Source: Hydractinia symbiolongicarpus
Taxonomy: Eukaryota > Cnidaria > Hydrozoa > Anthoathecata > Hydractiniidae
Assembly: GCF_029227915.1 (NCBI RefSeq)
Contig: NC_079876.1
Span: 23,128,001 to 23,192,000 of the forward strand
DNA length: 64,000 nucleotides
Reading direction: 5' to 3'
Under the pieces are notes generated by a model. The model was given only the letters and a program-made list of their open reading frames with translations. It ran no database searches and was not told where the DNA came from. The translations under genes and the position numbers were made by a program. Below are positions 31,151-44,800 of the stretch, in pieces (within the stretch, counting starts at the first letter, position 1; the number at the start of each line of letters is the position of its first letter).

Positions 31151-32029
31151 TCATCAGAATAAACTTACAAAAAGCAGTAAACTTGTCCTTCCATCCAAAA
31201 AAGACTATTCTTTATCATCTTAGATGGAATAATCGACAAGCTCTGATAAGAAATAACTGCAGATATGTCAAAACGTAGCTTCAGTTCCGGGATTCCGGGT
31301 TTCATTTTAAAAACTGGGATTTATCTCGGAGATTATTTCTCGTAGCGTAATAGATCGGACATTTTCTACTATGTCGTGCGATAGGGTCGCGCCTGTATAG
31401 TAACATTCGTCGTTAGAGAAAGGTTTTTTTAAAAGCATATGTAAAAATGTAATTCTCCAAAAACATGGTCCGGTAAAACAGGGTGCACCACGAGATGTAA
31501 GCCATAGGATTTTACACCCAACCTACGAGAGAAAAAATTATTCACTATGAAATGTGGTACCAGCTATCACAGGTGTTGTATAGAGAACAACATTGTTGTA
31601 AGTGTCGGAGATAGAGGAGTTCTGCAGCAAGACCCCGTTCGACAATCTTGTATCGCAAAACAGCAAGTAGACGCGGAAAAACATATGCTTTAATCATTTC
31701 AATTGAGAAACTTTGCATAATTAAAGTATGAGGCCTTCTAAAACTGTCCACGTGCCGGTAAAGACAGTAGTTACCTGGAAAGCATTTTACCATCGCTTTG
31801 ACGATATACAAGTTTAGCACAAACTTAAAACAACTAGGGAAGTGTATAAGGCAAAGATTGTACAACGCTTACGTATGCAATTCACAATTTTTTTATAAAC
31901 AAAAGTGAAAGGACAGAAGCAACTTTGTGTAGCACTGACACTAAATCGTTATTTTAGGTTTCCCAATAAAATTGTGTTAAAATTGGATTATTGCTTACAT
32001 ATAACAATGTAGCACTAACCGATACCTGG
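31151..32029. other. Spacer, possible decayed transposon sequence
   Basis: One minus-strand open frame (31865-31545) has no recognisable motif. No gene supported. Confidence 0.4.
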
Positions 32030-32980
32030 TACCATAGTATTGCATGAAATCAAAACATTGAAATATTTACAAACTTGTGGAAAAACCACATCCTTTGTGA
32101 AATACATATTTCCTACATAGCCTTTGTACTTTAAACGGCTTGAAATGACCGAGCACGTGAAAATGCAAGCTCTACGTAAAAATATAAAAACTTTCTTAAG
32201 TGTTTGGCACGGACTCTTATTTATAGCCAACGCATAAGGCAATCTTAAAGGAAATTGAGTGCGGTTGATTTAAAAAGGTTTATTAGTATCATTTAGCCAG
32301 AGGGATACTCTCGGAATTAACACACATATATCAGTAAGAGTTCAGAATCGATAACATTCGTCAATATTGGAATGGAAATTACATGTACAACCTCTCTAAA
32401 ACAGGGACTAATACTTAAACAGCATGTTGACAGTCTTAACATTCTGCAAAAACGTAGCAGGAATACTTCCCAGGCATAAACAGTAACACAAAGACTTCTC
32501 GCAATAACTTCCTTAATAATTTAGTTATATGTAAAAGTTTTGTCTGTGCCACCTGGTCCATCTAGTAGAAAGACATTGGTAATATTATTGATATTATTAG
32601 TCGGCGCATTCAGAATGAAATCGGCTATACGAAGGTTCTCAGAAGGCCTGATGTTTAGAGCCTCCTCTGTCTCATTTCTTCTGCATTTGGCAAATCATCA
32701 GGCAAAGCTTCCTTCAAGCAGGAAGACTAAAATCAGTATAATTTTTATCAAACTTCTGAATAACACCTTGAATTTTGCCTATCACCATTTGTTGGAAACC
32801 AAAGATTGTCATCAGCTAGCAATCCTCGTGCTAAGCATGCATTCCTAAAAGAATTATATATAGTTTTTGCAAATGCCTTAAATCGCCAAAGGAAGTAGCA
32901 CCAGGACCGTGCAATAAAAGGACACGCAAAAAATACCACCTTCGCGGATGCTGGCATTATGCCTAACTACCACCATTTTT
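32030..32980 (-). pseudogene. Helitron PIF1-like helicase, internally deleted remnant
   Basis: Minus-strand motifs appear in the order of the Helitron helicase: a linker ending NACLARGLLADDNLW (about 32850-32800), the Walker A region VFLLDGPGGTDKTFTYN (about 32590-32530, with D in place of the usual G), then a jump to the C-terminal motifs VLIPRVSL, INRTQFPLRLPYALAINKS and QTLKKVFIFLRR (about 32310-32160). Helicase motifs II-IV are missing, stops and frameshifts are many, and the normal GQ of the motif-V-like INKSQGQ is PCQ. It belonged to an autonomous rolling-circle transposon, the type that would mobilise the short elements in this window. Confidence 0.75.
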
Positions 32981-33384
32981 GTTGTTGTGTATTCCGAAAG
33001 GCAGTTGATTTAATGAAAACAAGGCTGTTAATATCGTCTTAGAAGAAGCTAAACATAAACATAATGGGAGCATGCGGAGAAGGCAAAAACTGCTTTGTCT
33101 TCAAAAAAATGGCACACTAAACAAACAAAAAACGGATGCAGGTTTTTTGACAACTGGGGATTAAACAAGATGATTAAACAAGTTTTTGAAAAACAAATGC
33201 ATTTTTTACTCGCACTGCTTGGGTGCTTAAAACGCAACGCGTACGTACCGATCGATTCTTATGTATCATATCACCTTCTTGTGCTTCAGGGACTTAATGA
33301 AAAAAACAAGAGAAGATTTCATACAACATGCAAAGGATAAAAACATGCATGCTTCGTTCAAGCCAAACGAAATAGTACAAAATG

Positions 33385-34030
33385 TACAATACATAAACAA
33401 AGATATTAACAAAGTTGCTGAATAGTCAAGGGGAAATAACCTCATGTTCAACACTTCAAAGACAAAGTCTTATTTGACACAAATGCTGAGAACATGGATG
33501 ATCCAAACCTGTAGAAAATGAGTGCTAATTGCACAGCTTATGAACGAACTTTCAGTTTCAAAGTTCTCGGTGTTATTCTCTGCGAAAATCTGTTGTGGAA
33601 ACAGCCTATTAACCATGCTATCCTTTTCAAACTAAACGCTCCGAGTGTTGTATAGAATAAAAAAAATCACACCATATCGTCTGCGGAAACTAGTCGAAGT
33701 ATTAGTTTAAGCAGAATCAACTATGGCAATGCAGTTTTTTACAATGCGCCGAGATAATTGATGTTTTTTTTTCTTCAATATTGCCCAAAAAAGCATGTCT
33801 CAAATGTTAATCGACGTCAATAACATTAACGTAAATAGTTTAATTCAAAGCTTACAACCTACGAAAAATCAAGTTGACTTCATATGAAGGAGCTTGGAAA
33901 GTGGGCTATGAATCTTTTTATTTTGTTAACAACAGCTTTTTCATCTGAAATCAATTTTCGCATAAGGTCTTTTGAAACCTGCAACAGTAAAATGCTGGTA
34001 ATCTAATCGAGCAATCTCTGCCTAAATTTA
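33385..34030 (+). pseudogene. Non-LTR retrotransposon reverse transcriptase C-terminal remnant
   Basis: The plus strand, across several stops and shifts, shows the order typical of the region after the RT active site in CR1/jockey-type elements: INKDINKVAE, SRGNNLMFNTSKTKS (33427-33470), FKVLGVILCENLLWK (33565-33600), a K..I/TP..R stretch, INYGNAVFYNA (about 33717-33750), and then QKSMSQML and LQPTKNQ. The catalytic FxDD block lies upstream and is not visible. Inactive. Confidence 0.6.
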
Positions 34031-35815
34031 TCAACCTATATGATGACTGAAAAAGCGATATTTTACACGCTTTTTTATATAGCAATATAAGAATATTCAT
34101 GCTGAAATTAGACAAAACGTTAAGAATATCCTAAGAATAAACTCATTTAGGAATTTTGCTGACATTATAAATGGAATATTAGCAAAAAACTTTCAATTCC
34201 CTTTTTTTCACAAACACAACCAAATGTTATCTTGCAATAACTTTATTGGCTGTTGAACAACAAAATTAATGAACAATCGTCTACCAAATATCAAATTACA
34301 ATGATTTATGCGAATCAAATAAGCATTAATTTTACTTATAATGGAAACGCGCTAAATATGATTAATTCTGCGGTCAGAAATTAGCGTGAAAAAATTAATG
34401 CGGTTTAATTAACGTCAGACGGAAACTTAGTTCTCAGAAAAACTAATCATTGAAAAAAAAATTAAAAATCATTGTTTCTTTTTAATCCCCAAAAGAGTGC
34501 TCACATTCATCCTAATTTTTTTTTGTTTCGCCGCCGAATTCTTCATTCATAATTCGATTCGTGAAGAAGTATTTTTAGGAAAGGAGGACGAATAAAGAAA
34601 GTTAATATTCCCATTATCATAGTAGCATAAAGAAAGATCTTGTTACAAGTAAGTATATCCAAAAAATAATCATCTCAGTTCTTTCGCCAAGTAGCTAGAA
34701 AAAAATTACGTTCCTATGCCTCACATAAATCAAAAAAAGTAAATACGAAATTATAGTCCTTATACAAGTATGGAAAAGAAAATTAAAAAAAAGTCAAAAT
34801 AAAATTACAAGATATATATACACCAAATTAATGTTTTCTTCCTATTTTAAAGAGTATTGTATTAACGCCGTAATCCAATAACCACCTTACTTTACCGAAG
34901 TGTTAATTGCAATAAAAATTTAAGGGTGTCGAAGACAGTAATATTGGGAAGAAAGAGACCACGTGATACTTAAAGAGGTGATTCCGTTTTATTTTCTGGT
35001 ATTACCTCTGGAAACAAACAGCGCACTTAAAGTTTGTGTCACAGCTTTATGAACAAAACACTGATACACTTTGGAACAGTACTAATATAGAGCAACATGA
35101 TGCACGTGCTAAATTTCGAAATATGAAAAGAAAAAAGTTCAAATTTAAGGAGGTCAAGGAGGAAAAGAAAACTCAAAGTGGTGGGCCATCATCCTATGAA
35201 ACACATCACAACACTGTCCTTTTAAATTGTGTATAATTTACATGAAAAATTATAAATATCAAACTCTGCTAGGTAACTTTTCTTGAAATTAAATCATGGA
35301 CCACTTACATAGATATATTATTACCAATTATAATTTGTTTTATCTTGCTCCAGTTGCACAAAAAGACGCAACAAAAGAGAATATTTGCTTACAACGAAAA
35401 CATTATTAGTACAGTAGCATAAGTTTCAGCGATTCACAGAATTCAACATCCCTCCCCTACACAAAGGACATTTACAATTTATTTATATAACATTAAATTA
35501 TAGAACTATATAACTTAAGGGATTAATTTTCGCGAGAAATTTTTTGAAAACAATATTTTATTTTCGCGAATATTTTTTTTATATTTTTAATTCCGCAAAA
35601 AAAAGAATTTGATGACATTTCGTTTTTCAAAGACTTCTATGCGGGAGGCATTGAGTAAAAATTGCTCAAGTTGATATTCGTATATATCTTACATGTAGTT
35701 TCAGGTAAATCAGAAGAATAAGAAATGAGTGTAAATCGTTTTTTAAAAAGGCAATTTCTGTGAAAATTAATTTCCTGAAGGTAATTAACTGCAAATGTTA
35801 AGTAACATTTTGATC
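34031..35815. other. Intergenic region downstream of GLDC
   Basis: AT-rich with a CGCGAAA-type repeat fragment at about 35520-35600. The open frame at 35036-35236 is lysine-rich and not recognised. It includes the GLDC 3' untranslated region next to 35816; I could not fix its polyadenylation site. Confidence 0.45.
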
Positions 35816-38800
35816 TTACAACCCTCCCTGCTTTTGATCATATTCGTACGCATCGACGGGTGGGCAGGAACAGACTAAATGAGAGTCTCCATGCACGTCG
35901 TCCACCCGACCAACACTAGGCCAAAATTTGGATCGCAAAGACCATGGCTGAAAAAAACACATCAGATTATTCTTATACGATTTTTTATATAATAATGGCG
36001 ACATTACTGCTGACTTTTTAAGTTACTGAAAGTCAATTGAAAAATCTTCCCAAAAAGAATTTTATAAACAGGGGTCTGGCCTTTAATAAGGTCTGTTACA
36101 AAGTACACTGGTTTCATAAAACGCATGGTAACAAACTTACTGCTGGGAAGGCTGCTGTTTCACGACTGTATGGTTTGTCCCATTTCTCCTCAAGAAGAAC
36201 TGCTTGCGTATGGGGTGAGTTCTAGAAGAAACAAATTGAATACGTTGTTTAAACTGATTCAATCAGTCAATTTCTAAGATTTTGTGAGAATTTATGTTAA
36301 GGTTAAGACTTTTGCTTTAGTAAAATAAAGTATTCACGCCCACCTATTTTACAAGTACAAAGGGCTTAGTATTAAAAGCTCTGGTACTGGCCAGTGAGAA
36401 AACCCACCTATAGTGGGTATTTTAAAAGAGGCACTTGCTTTGTTTGTCTAGTTTTTGCCCTAGGACATACGAACAAAAAATGGGTAGAATCTGTCTAACA
36501 AATCTGAAAGCAGTATGGAGATAAATAGTTAACTAGCAATCACCGACATGGAATGCCTAATAGTAATGGAAAATGTAATCCTTTCGCTGAAAAGAAATAT
36601 TTTATATCTTTATTTCATGGCTGTGAACTACCTGTTTTTTAAATTACCCTTGCATTTTTTATAAGCTCTAGTATGGCCAGAAATTTTTTGGATGGTTACG
36701 TAGTCATGAAAGTTTATACTGGCATAAAGTCAGTGTAGTTCCATGTACAGATTTGATTGCTAGCATGAAATGTCTTGCAGCGTTATTTTCATTTCGCTTT
36801 TATTACTCGCAAAATACGTTGATATTGCTATACAACTTTCGTAGGGTTTGTGATCGTCACATCGTCGTCAAATTCTTTATAATTTAGCACGATAAATGTG
36901 AACCAGCGTAAAAGACACGATGCAAGTCCAAATAATCATTTTGTAATAGTAACAAGAAGTCGTTGTCACAAGAAGTCGTTGCCACCAGAAGTAGCTGCAA
37001 CTCAAATGTACTTAAAAATAAAAAGTCAAGCCCTATTTAATTAAAGACATTTGTAGACAGTTGTGCATAGCGGTAACAGACGAGTGGACGATTCCCGCTG
37101 TTTAGATATCCTAAGGGTAAATCGTCAACTGTAAAAAAACTCGTTAATATCGTGACGAAGCTGCTACGCGCGAAATTATTTCTAGAAAGTGTAAGGACTA
37201 TGAATAATTATTCTACTTTGTAAATCTAAAATAAGTTAGAAATGTCTTTTTCGTTGCAGTTGCTGAAACGACTGACCAGCAGCAGCACATAAACTTTGTA
37301 ACAAGAAGGATAACCTGATTATATTAACTTAACCTAGAGGTGCAAGAGGTATTCTGTCAGCCTAGATATTCTACTCATGTGTGGAATGTTAAACGTATTT
37401 TCATAAGCAGCTTGTCTTTTGACCCAGTATCTGAGCTGCTCAATATTATAGGCTTTTAAATTTGAAATTTCAATGAAGAACAAACAACATCTAACATCTG
37501 AAAACAGAACACTGTGAAAAGTTACCTAAATTTACTCGGAATTCATTTTATTTGATGTTTAATCCTACATAATAAACGTTTTTACTGATAGTGCTATAAT
37601 TTAAAAAATAAATAAATTCGCAAAGCAGTATGAGAAGGGTATTTTTAGTAGTTTCGGAGAAGGTCTTATTGTAAACATTGGTGAAGAAAATTTCATTAGC
37701 GGTGCAACAAAAATTCAGAAAGTTAGATTTTTGAACATCATGGCAGAAATGGTTTTAAACATAAATATATGTTACATACAAAGCTACGCAGTTTTAATTA
37801 AATGGCTTTTGTAAAAGCCACACAATTAAATTTTACAAATCGAAATCTCACAGTCACAGGAGATATGAAAATTAAATCCAGATTTAATACGTAACGGGCT
37901 TTTTATGTGTGTTCCTGCTTTTATTGCTGCTGTAAGTTTGGCACTGTATTTGTTAACTGGCTCAATTCTAAAAATCTTGACGCCCTGTTTGTTTTTTCAG
38001 TCGACTAACATAAGCGGCGTATTAAGTTTAAACTACCATAAAAAAATTAAAAATTGTCCACAATTGTCTACATGCGAGGTAGATTTAGAAAAGCAAAGGA
38101 AAAATTACAGATTTCACCAAAAGTAATTTCTGCAAAAATAAAGTCATTGAAGTCCACAAGTCATCAGAACCGCGATGGAGGACTTACCTTTAAAGGGTTG
38201 TTGACAGTGTCCATGCGACCTTCTTCGATATCTCTGATTTCTTCACGTATAGCTACGAAATAAAAATAATTTTTAAATTGTTACCTCATTACCTTAAGGA
38301 TGTCAAATAATGCAGGCACACGACATGCAGTCCAACCGCCAATGTGCAACCAACTCAAATTTACTGTCAAACATAAAATGAGTGAATATTTGTTTGCATT
38401 TTCGCAGGTTTGCTACTAAAAATATCCCAGATACACGGTAACACATCTACAGTTAACAGAATATTGAAAATTAAATGATAAACACCAGACTAAGAAGTAC
38501 GTACTGCAGAAAGGTATTGTAAATATTTTTTTGAAAAAAAAAAAAAAAAAAAAAAAAAAGATTTTCGTACTAATACGGTTTTTAATTTAAAGAAAGTTTT
38601 CGGGAGTTCCTCGAAAATTAGGAGTAAAACTTTAAAGCGTAAAAAATCGTAATAAAAAATGTCGAAAATACTTCTTTACTCTTACACAATCAGTAGCAAA
38701 AGCAACTGGAAACTTGGTTGACTTACATATCAATGCATCGCATAGTCGATCACATTCGGCTTTATTTTCACTTTCAGTTGGTTCAATCATAAGAGCTGTG

Positions 38801-41800
38801 CTGATTGGCCAAGCCATGGTGGGAGCATGAAAACCTGATAAGACGTATGATTATAGCATTTACGGCAGACTAAAAAAAAGAATGTATATTGTTGTAATAG
38901 CCACCTACCGTAATCTTGAAGGCGTTTTGCAATGTCGATAACTTCAATGCCAGCAGATTTTTTAAACTGACGACAATCCAGTATAAACTCATGAGCGCAA
39001 AAACCTAAGAAAAAATAAATAAACGAATAAATATATAACAATAAAAATATGTAAAACATCGTGATTTGCTTGTTTTGATTTTTTCTAACAAGGAGACATC
39101 AATTGAACATATGGAGAGTGTTTGCAATGGCTACTGCGAAGTAAAAAAATCACATTGTAGAAAAACTATGATAGCAATAGAAAAGAAAAAGGAAAAACAA
39201 AATACGAAATGACTCTAACCATTTTTTCCACGGTATCTCAGCTCGTAATGATCCTTAAGTCTTGCCATCATGTAATTTGCGTTCAATATGGCTAACTAAA
39301 AAGAGTTAAAAACCGGATACAACGACGACGTTGGTGAATTTTTATAATCGCATGTGTAAATATTTTTTTTCATCAACACGTATCCGTTACCTGGGTAGCT
39401 TTTCGCAAGCCTTTGTGTCCCATCATCTTTATGTACGCCCATGAGATGCTAAGTACTGCAGCTGAACCGTAAGGCGCTGCAGATATCGTTCCAAATGGTT
39501 TGGCTGACGGTAAATCAGTGCCCACTGGAGGGACGACTGGATGCGACGGCAAAAATGGAATTAAATGTTTTTTCCTGAAACGAAATCGTACTAACTATAC
39601 AAATGGGAAAGAGACTGCTAAAATGGACGAAGCATGCATGCAACAAAAACTGCCCGACATGACATGTTATGGGAATACTTACACACAGATTGGACCCATG
39701 CCAGGTCCTCCGCCGCCGTGCGGTATACAAAAGGTTTTGTGAAGATTGAGGTGGCATACATCAGCACCATAATCGCCTGGACGACACAAACCAACCTAAA
39801 TAAAATAAAATTTCATCGTTGAAAGCATCTTTATGACAGTCCAGCTAAAATTTTGGATACGAGTACAACAAAAAATATAAATTAGAAGAACAAAACAATT
39901 TTAACAAGAGGGACATATTTTTTCCACCTGTGCATTCATATTTGCTCCATCTAAATACACTTGCCCACCATTGTCGTGAATTAATTGACAAAGTTCTCTA
40001 AAAAACACGGCCAATTATTTTAGTTACTATGGCAGAGGAAAAATGTATCCCCATCACAAAAAAATATATTCACTTTCAAAAAAAAAAAGAAAAAGAAAAA
40101 GAAAAAAAGTACTTAATATCTTCTTCAAATACACCACTTGTTGATGGGTAGGTCACCATAATTGCTCCAAGGTTGTGCTTGAATTTTTCAACCTAAATCG
40201 GTAAATAAATGAACGAACGAACAAATGAATGAATGAATTAACAATTACGCATAAGAAGAAACATAGATGTGAGAAAAAAATGGAGTAAAAAAATAGCAAA
40301 TGCGTTGAACTAATTCACAGGAAATGAGTTACACAGTGGTATTCTTGATTTTCAAAGTCTAGAGGACTTAAAAATAAACTCATTCAAATTCTCTATTTTG
40401 CCGACCGTTGTTCATTATTTTAAACAGGAAAACAGAAAAAAGGTACCTTCTTTCTCAGATCAGTCATATCGATTCCTCCTACTTTGTCCATTTCCACTGC
40501 TATGATCTTAAAACCAGCCATAGCTGCACTAGCAGGATTAGTACCATGCGCACTTTTAGGAATAATACACACCTAAGAATAAATAGAAGCAAGCAGGGAA
40601 TTTTATGAAAATGCACACACCAATACTATCGAGATTCATGGAGGGCTAATTGCGACATCATGCAATTAAGATGTCGTGAAGTATTATACTATTGTGTGAT
40701 TGATTGTAGTAGGGGGTGTAAAAGCAAATGGTTGGGTATTTTTCAAAATTTTCATACAATTGGAGGGTCATAATAAAATGTTCGTGGGAAGAGATCGCAA
40801 AAGTACCCTTAAAATAGGGGATCAAAATAAAATACAAGGGTGAATAATTCTTTCTATTTGGAAGTGGACGACCTTACAGTGCAATTTTATGGTGTAAACG
40901 GTACTTTGGTGTCGAAATAATTTATTACAGTCCAGGCGGGAAAAAAATAACAGGTGATGTTACAATTGCGCAATACATTCCATTGAAAATGTGTGTGAAT
41001 GTAATATCTAATCTTCGCAGTTGTTCTGTTTGTTTAAGGTCAATGTGCAATTGAATGAAACATACTGTGTGGCAAAAAGTGTAAATTTTCTTGCTTCGAT
41101 CATGTGCCATGTGCGGGTTGTAACTTGAATGCGTTTGGTTAGCGATGCTATAAACACAGATATTTTATTTAGGCGTTTTTTGGTGCATTGTTTGTCACAC
41201 TAAATCACACTGGGTGTTCTCTTCTTCTGCTTAGTGTTTGGTGAGATTTGTGTTGGTGAGAACAGTTGTTAAAGTATCATTTACTATCATATGTATGAAA
41301 AGTCTGCTTCCTTCTATATGTAGTGAACTAATAAGAACGATGGAGTATAAAACGAACAAGAAAAAATTCTCTCTCGCATTTAAGAAAAAAGTGGGAGAAG
41401 CTGCTGTTGCCAATAAACGGAAACTTGAAGCCGAAGGCCTGCCAATATTTGGAATGGAAAGAAAGGCAAATGGACGAAAGCAAGCAATCAAATGGGTTAT
41501 AAAGCAATGACAGTACGAGAATTGTTTTCTGACACACAAAAAAAAGTGTGAATGTTTCTACTTCAAAAGTTGCGTGCAATTTGTCAGAAGATCTATTAGT
41601 GAGAAGGAAATTCGAAGTCGAATGGGATGTTGTTGAGAACAAGTTTCGCAATATTGGAGCGCCCCAAGAAATTATCTCAGTGTGAGGAAGGAACTTTTTG
41701 ACTTTTTTATTGATATACAATCCTTACTCAAGGCAAGATTGCCAAAGAAGATATTCCTAGCGAAAGCCGAATCTTTACACTGCGATTATTGTGAGTGAAA

Positions 41801-44800
41801 AAGTAAAGGTGTTGAAGCTGAATAACTGAGCTTTAATAATCGATAGTTAAAAGATTAGTGCAAGAGTACCAAATTTTAATTAAGAAACCAAACAAGAGAT
41901 TATCCATCACAGCAAGTGCAAGAAAAAAAAGAATTACGGATTTCTTAAAGAGCATTGGGACAGTTAGATATACTTTAAAATCGTGATATCTGACCAAATG
42001 CATTTGGAAGGAATGAGTCCTCAAATTAAAAAAAACTCAACTTTAAAGATGCACGACAGACCACATATGTCAAGAAAAATATTCTCTCTCCAAAGAGCGA
42101 ATTACGCTATGAGATCGTTAGCTTCTGGACGCCAATCTTCTGCACCTGAGTTGGTATTCGTTTTTAAAAGAGTCGGCAAACGAGTGAAGCTGAATCCCCC
42201 GTCTGGTGTTACCGTTTAATGACAAAGGGTGTTACAGGCAAAACATGTGGTAAAGTTTTGTTACCAGGTTGCCTTATCCCCGCAAAAACCCGCAATATAC
42301 CGCAATAACAACAACAACATCAAAAATTGATGTCCGTAATGCTTTCAAAAGAAATAGTTTGACAATCAAAATTGATGGCTCCGAAGGCCACCTGTTCTCA
42401 AGTAAGCTAAAAACATTGGTCTGGAATAAAATGAGAGAATTCCGTTAAGAATTGTTATGCAAGCCACACCCAACAACACTAAACAAATTTGAAGGGGTGA
42501 TGATGGGGTAAATTAGATGGAGTGGCTGACAGTGTTCCACCTGAGGAGGACAATAAAGTGCTTGGTGGAGAATTAACGAATAAAGAATGGGATAAAAATA
42601 AGAATGAAACTGTTGTTAACAGTGACGATGAAGAAGATATTATCGTTGATCCTGAATTTAAAGATGACTTGGACTGTTTAAGTCAAATTGAAACTTCTAT
42701 TAACACATAGAAGAGAAGTAACTATCCCAACCTTCTTTCACTTTTGGTCAGAGTTGAAAATATGTTAGCTGGAGAACGACAGCGGCGTAAAGCACAAGAA
42801 AGAAAGACAAGAAAACTTACTGCATTGGAAAACAATATGATGACAACAACAACAATGCTTTTGACATTTTTACCAAGTAGCATTTGTTTATATTGGAGTA
42901 GTAAGAGTACTTGATATTTTGTTTGTTCTTATTAAAAAGGAGTTTTGTCTTATCTTAAAAGTTGAACGTTTCCTGTGAAATACAAAAAAGCCTAATATGT
43001 GGGGGTTGAAAACAAAATTGGGATTACGCCCTATATTCACATTTTGGCATAATAGGGGGGTCATTATAAAATTATAAATAATTTTTGGGGTTAAATATTT
43101 AAAAAGAATGCAATTCAACCTCCCCCCCCTCTCTACTACAATTAAGCAGACAATTAAGAGTACTAATGAAATGTTTTTAACTCACTTCCTCATTTTGTAA
43201 GGAATATTTTGTTTGTCAGATGGACAATTTTGAATTGAAAGTACTAGTTTACTTTCCCCCAAAAAGCATTTTTTTCTAATGACAGTGTATACATACGTTT
43301 CTATGCTCATCCCCTGTACTTTTCAAATACGATTTAATAACCATCAAGCCAGCGTATTCGCCCTGCGCACCACTACGATCAAAAAAAGAAGCAAATAAAA
43401 CATACCACAGGGTATTTATCTTTAGTTGTACTGTAAGGGATGGATAAATATGTTTTAACTAATTATCTATTTAGAAAACACATAAAAATATAGTTTTTTG
43501 CCTTTTTATGCGAAAAAGTGGGTCTTTTTTATGCGTCTTTTGATTGTTTTAGACATAATTATGTTTTAGTGGTATAAGCAATAAAACAGAGCTGATTTTA
43601 GTAAGCGATTAATGAAAGTAAAAAATTAACAGCCAACCTGGACGATTAATCGGTCATTCAAAGTATATGTCACTTTTATAACCTTTCTATAGCATGCACT
43701 AGCAGCAGTAGAACGAATAGAAAATGAATCGTACTGATTATTTCATTTAAAAAAAGTTTAAAAAAAGAAAATTTAAAATCACGAAAAATAACGATTGGCC
43801 GGATTTATATTTTTTTTTACGAGAAATAACTTTTGCGATAGCAGGGGTCCCAGGGCAAAAACACAGATTTTATTTATGATTTTATGCCAATTTACTTCTA
43901 ATTTTATGCCATTTGTTATAAAAATTTAGCTGACTTTATGCCAATGCTTAATTTTTACTAATTTCTCACAGATTTGACAAATTTCCTACATAAACTGGAT
44001 AGCCCTTGCAAAACTGGGTACACATAAAAAGTGCTTTGGATTTTGACAACAGTTACCACCAAGGTTCATTGCTAAACAATGGGATAAATCAATCAAGTCT
44101 AAAGGTTTGCCACTAAATTTGTTTCTGGTTTTTATCAACTATTTGCAAAGCTTGTAACATTTCTGCCTTCGTTACCAAATTTTCTAGGCTTAGGAATAAA
44201 CTGCCTTGACTAAGACTTAACTTGCCATCTTTGGTTTGGTTGTAAATGTCCTCCGGTTGATAAGATCTTTTTATGACAACAGTGGGTTATCTCAAGTAAA
44301 ATCAAAAGCAAAGTGTCATGACACAATTTTGTCAATTTTGAATGCTTCAACACAAATTTACAATAAGCTGAAAATTTATCATTTTTAACAACACTGAGCC
44401 TAGGATAGCTTTTTCCCCACTCTGGACGGTGTTTCATCAATCACTATTGTAATTACTAACCTTGAAAAAAGTTGCTCTCGACATAAACAATTGCTACAAA
44501 CTCTGGGAAATGTCATAAGAATAAGAAATGCTGAGTAAAGAGCAAACAAAATTAAAAATAACTGCGTAAACAAAATTTTGGAGAACACATGTACAAAAAG
44601 TATGATTTATTATGCCAAAAAATCAATTTTATGCTAATTTTATGGTTTTTGAGAAAAAATTGCTCATTTTATGATTTTTTATGATTTTATGCCGGATGGG
44701 ACCCCTGCGATAGGCATAGGCATAGGACCATAGAAGGAATGATAAAGGATTTTGAATCGATTTAAAGTGATGATTACCAGTTATAACACGAAAACTTACT

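Noticed and set aside
32540-32848. Plus-strand open frame containing GPSSRKT, P-loop-like
   Set aside because: It is the antisense of the real Walker A (GPGGTDKT) of the minus-strand Helitron helicase remnant.
41238-41720. Minus-strand frames over 41231-41720
   Set aside because: Shadows of the plus-strand pogo-type transposase start ([15 protein letters not shown]).
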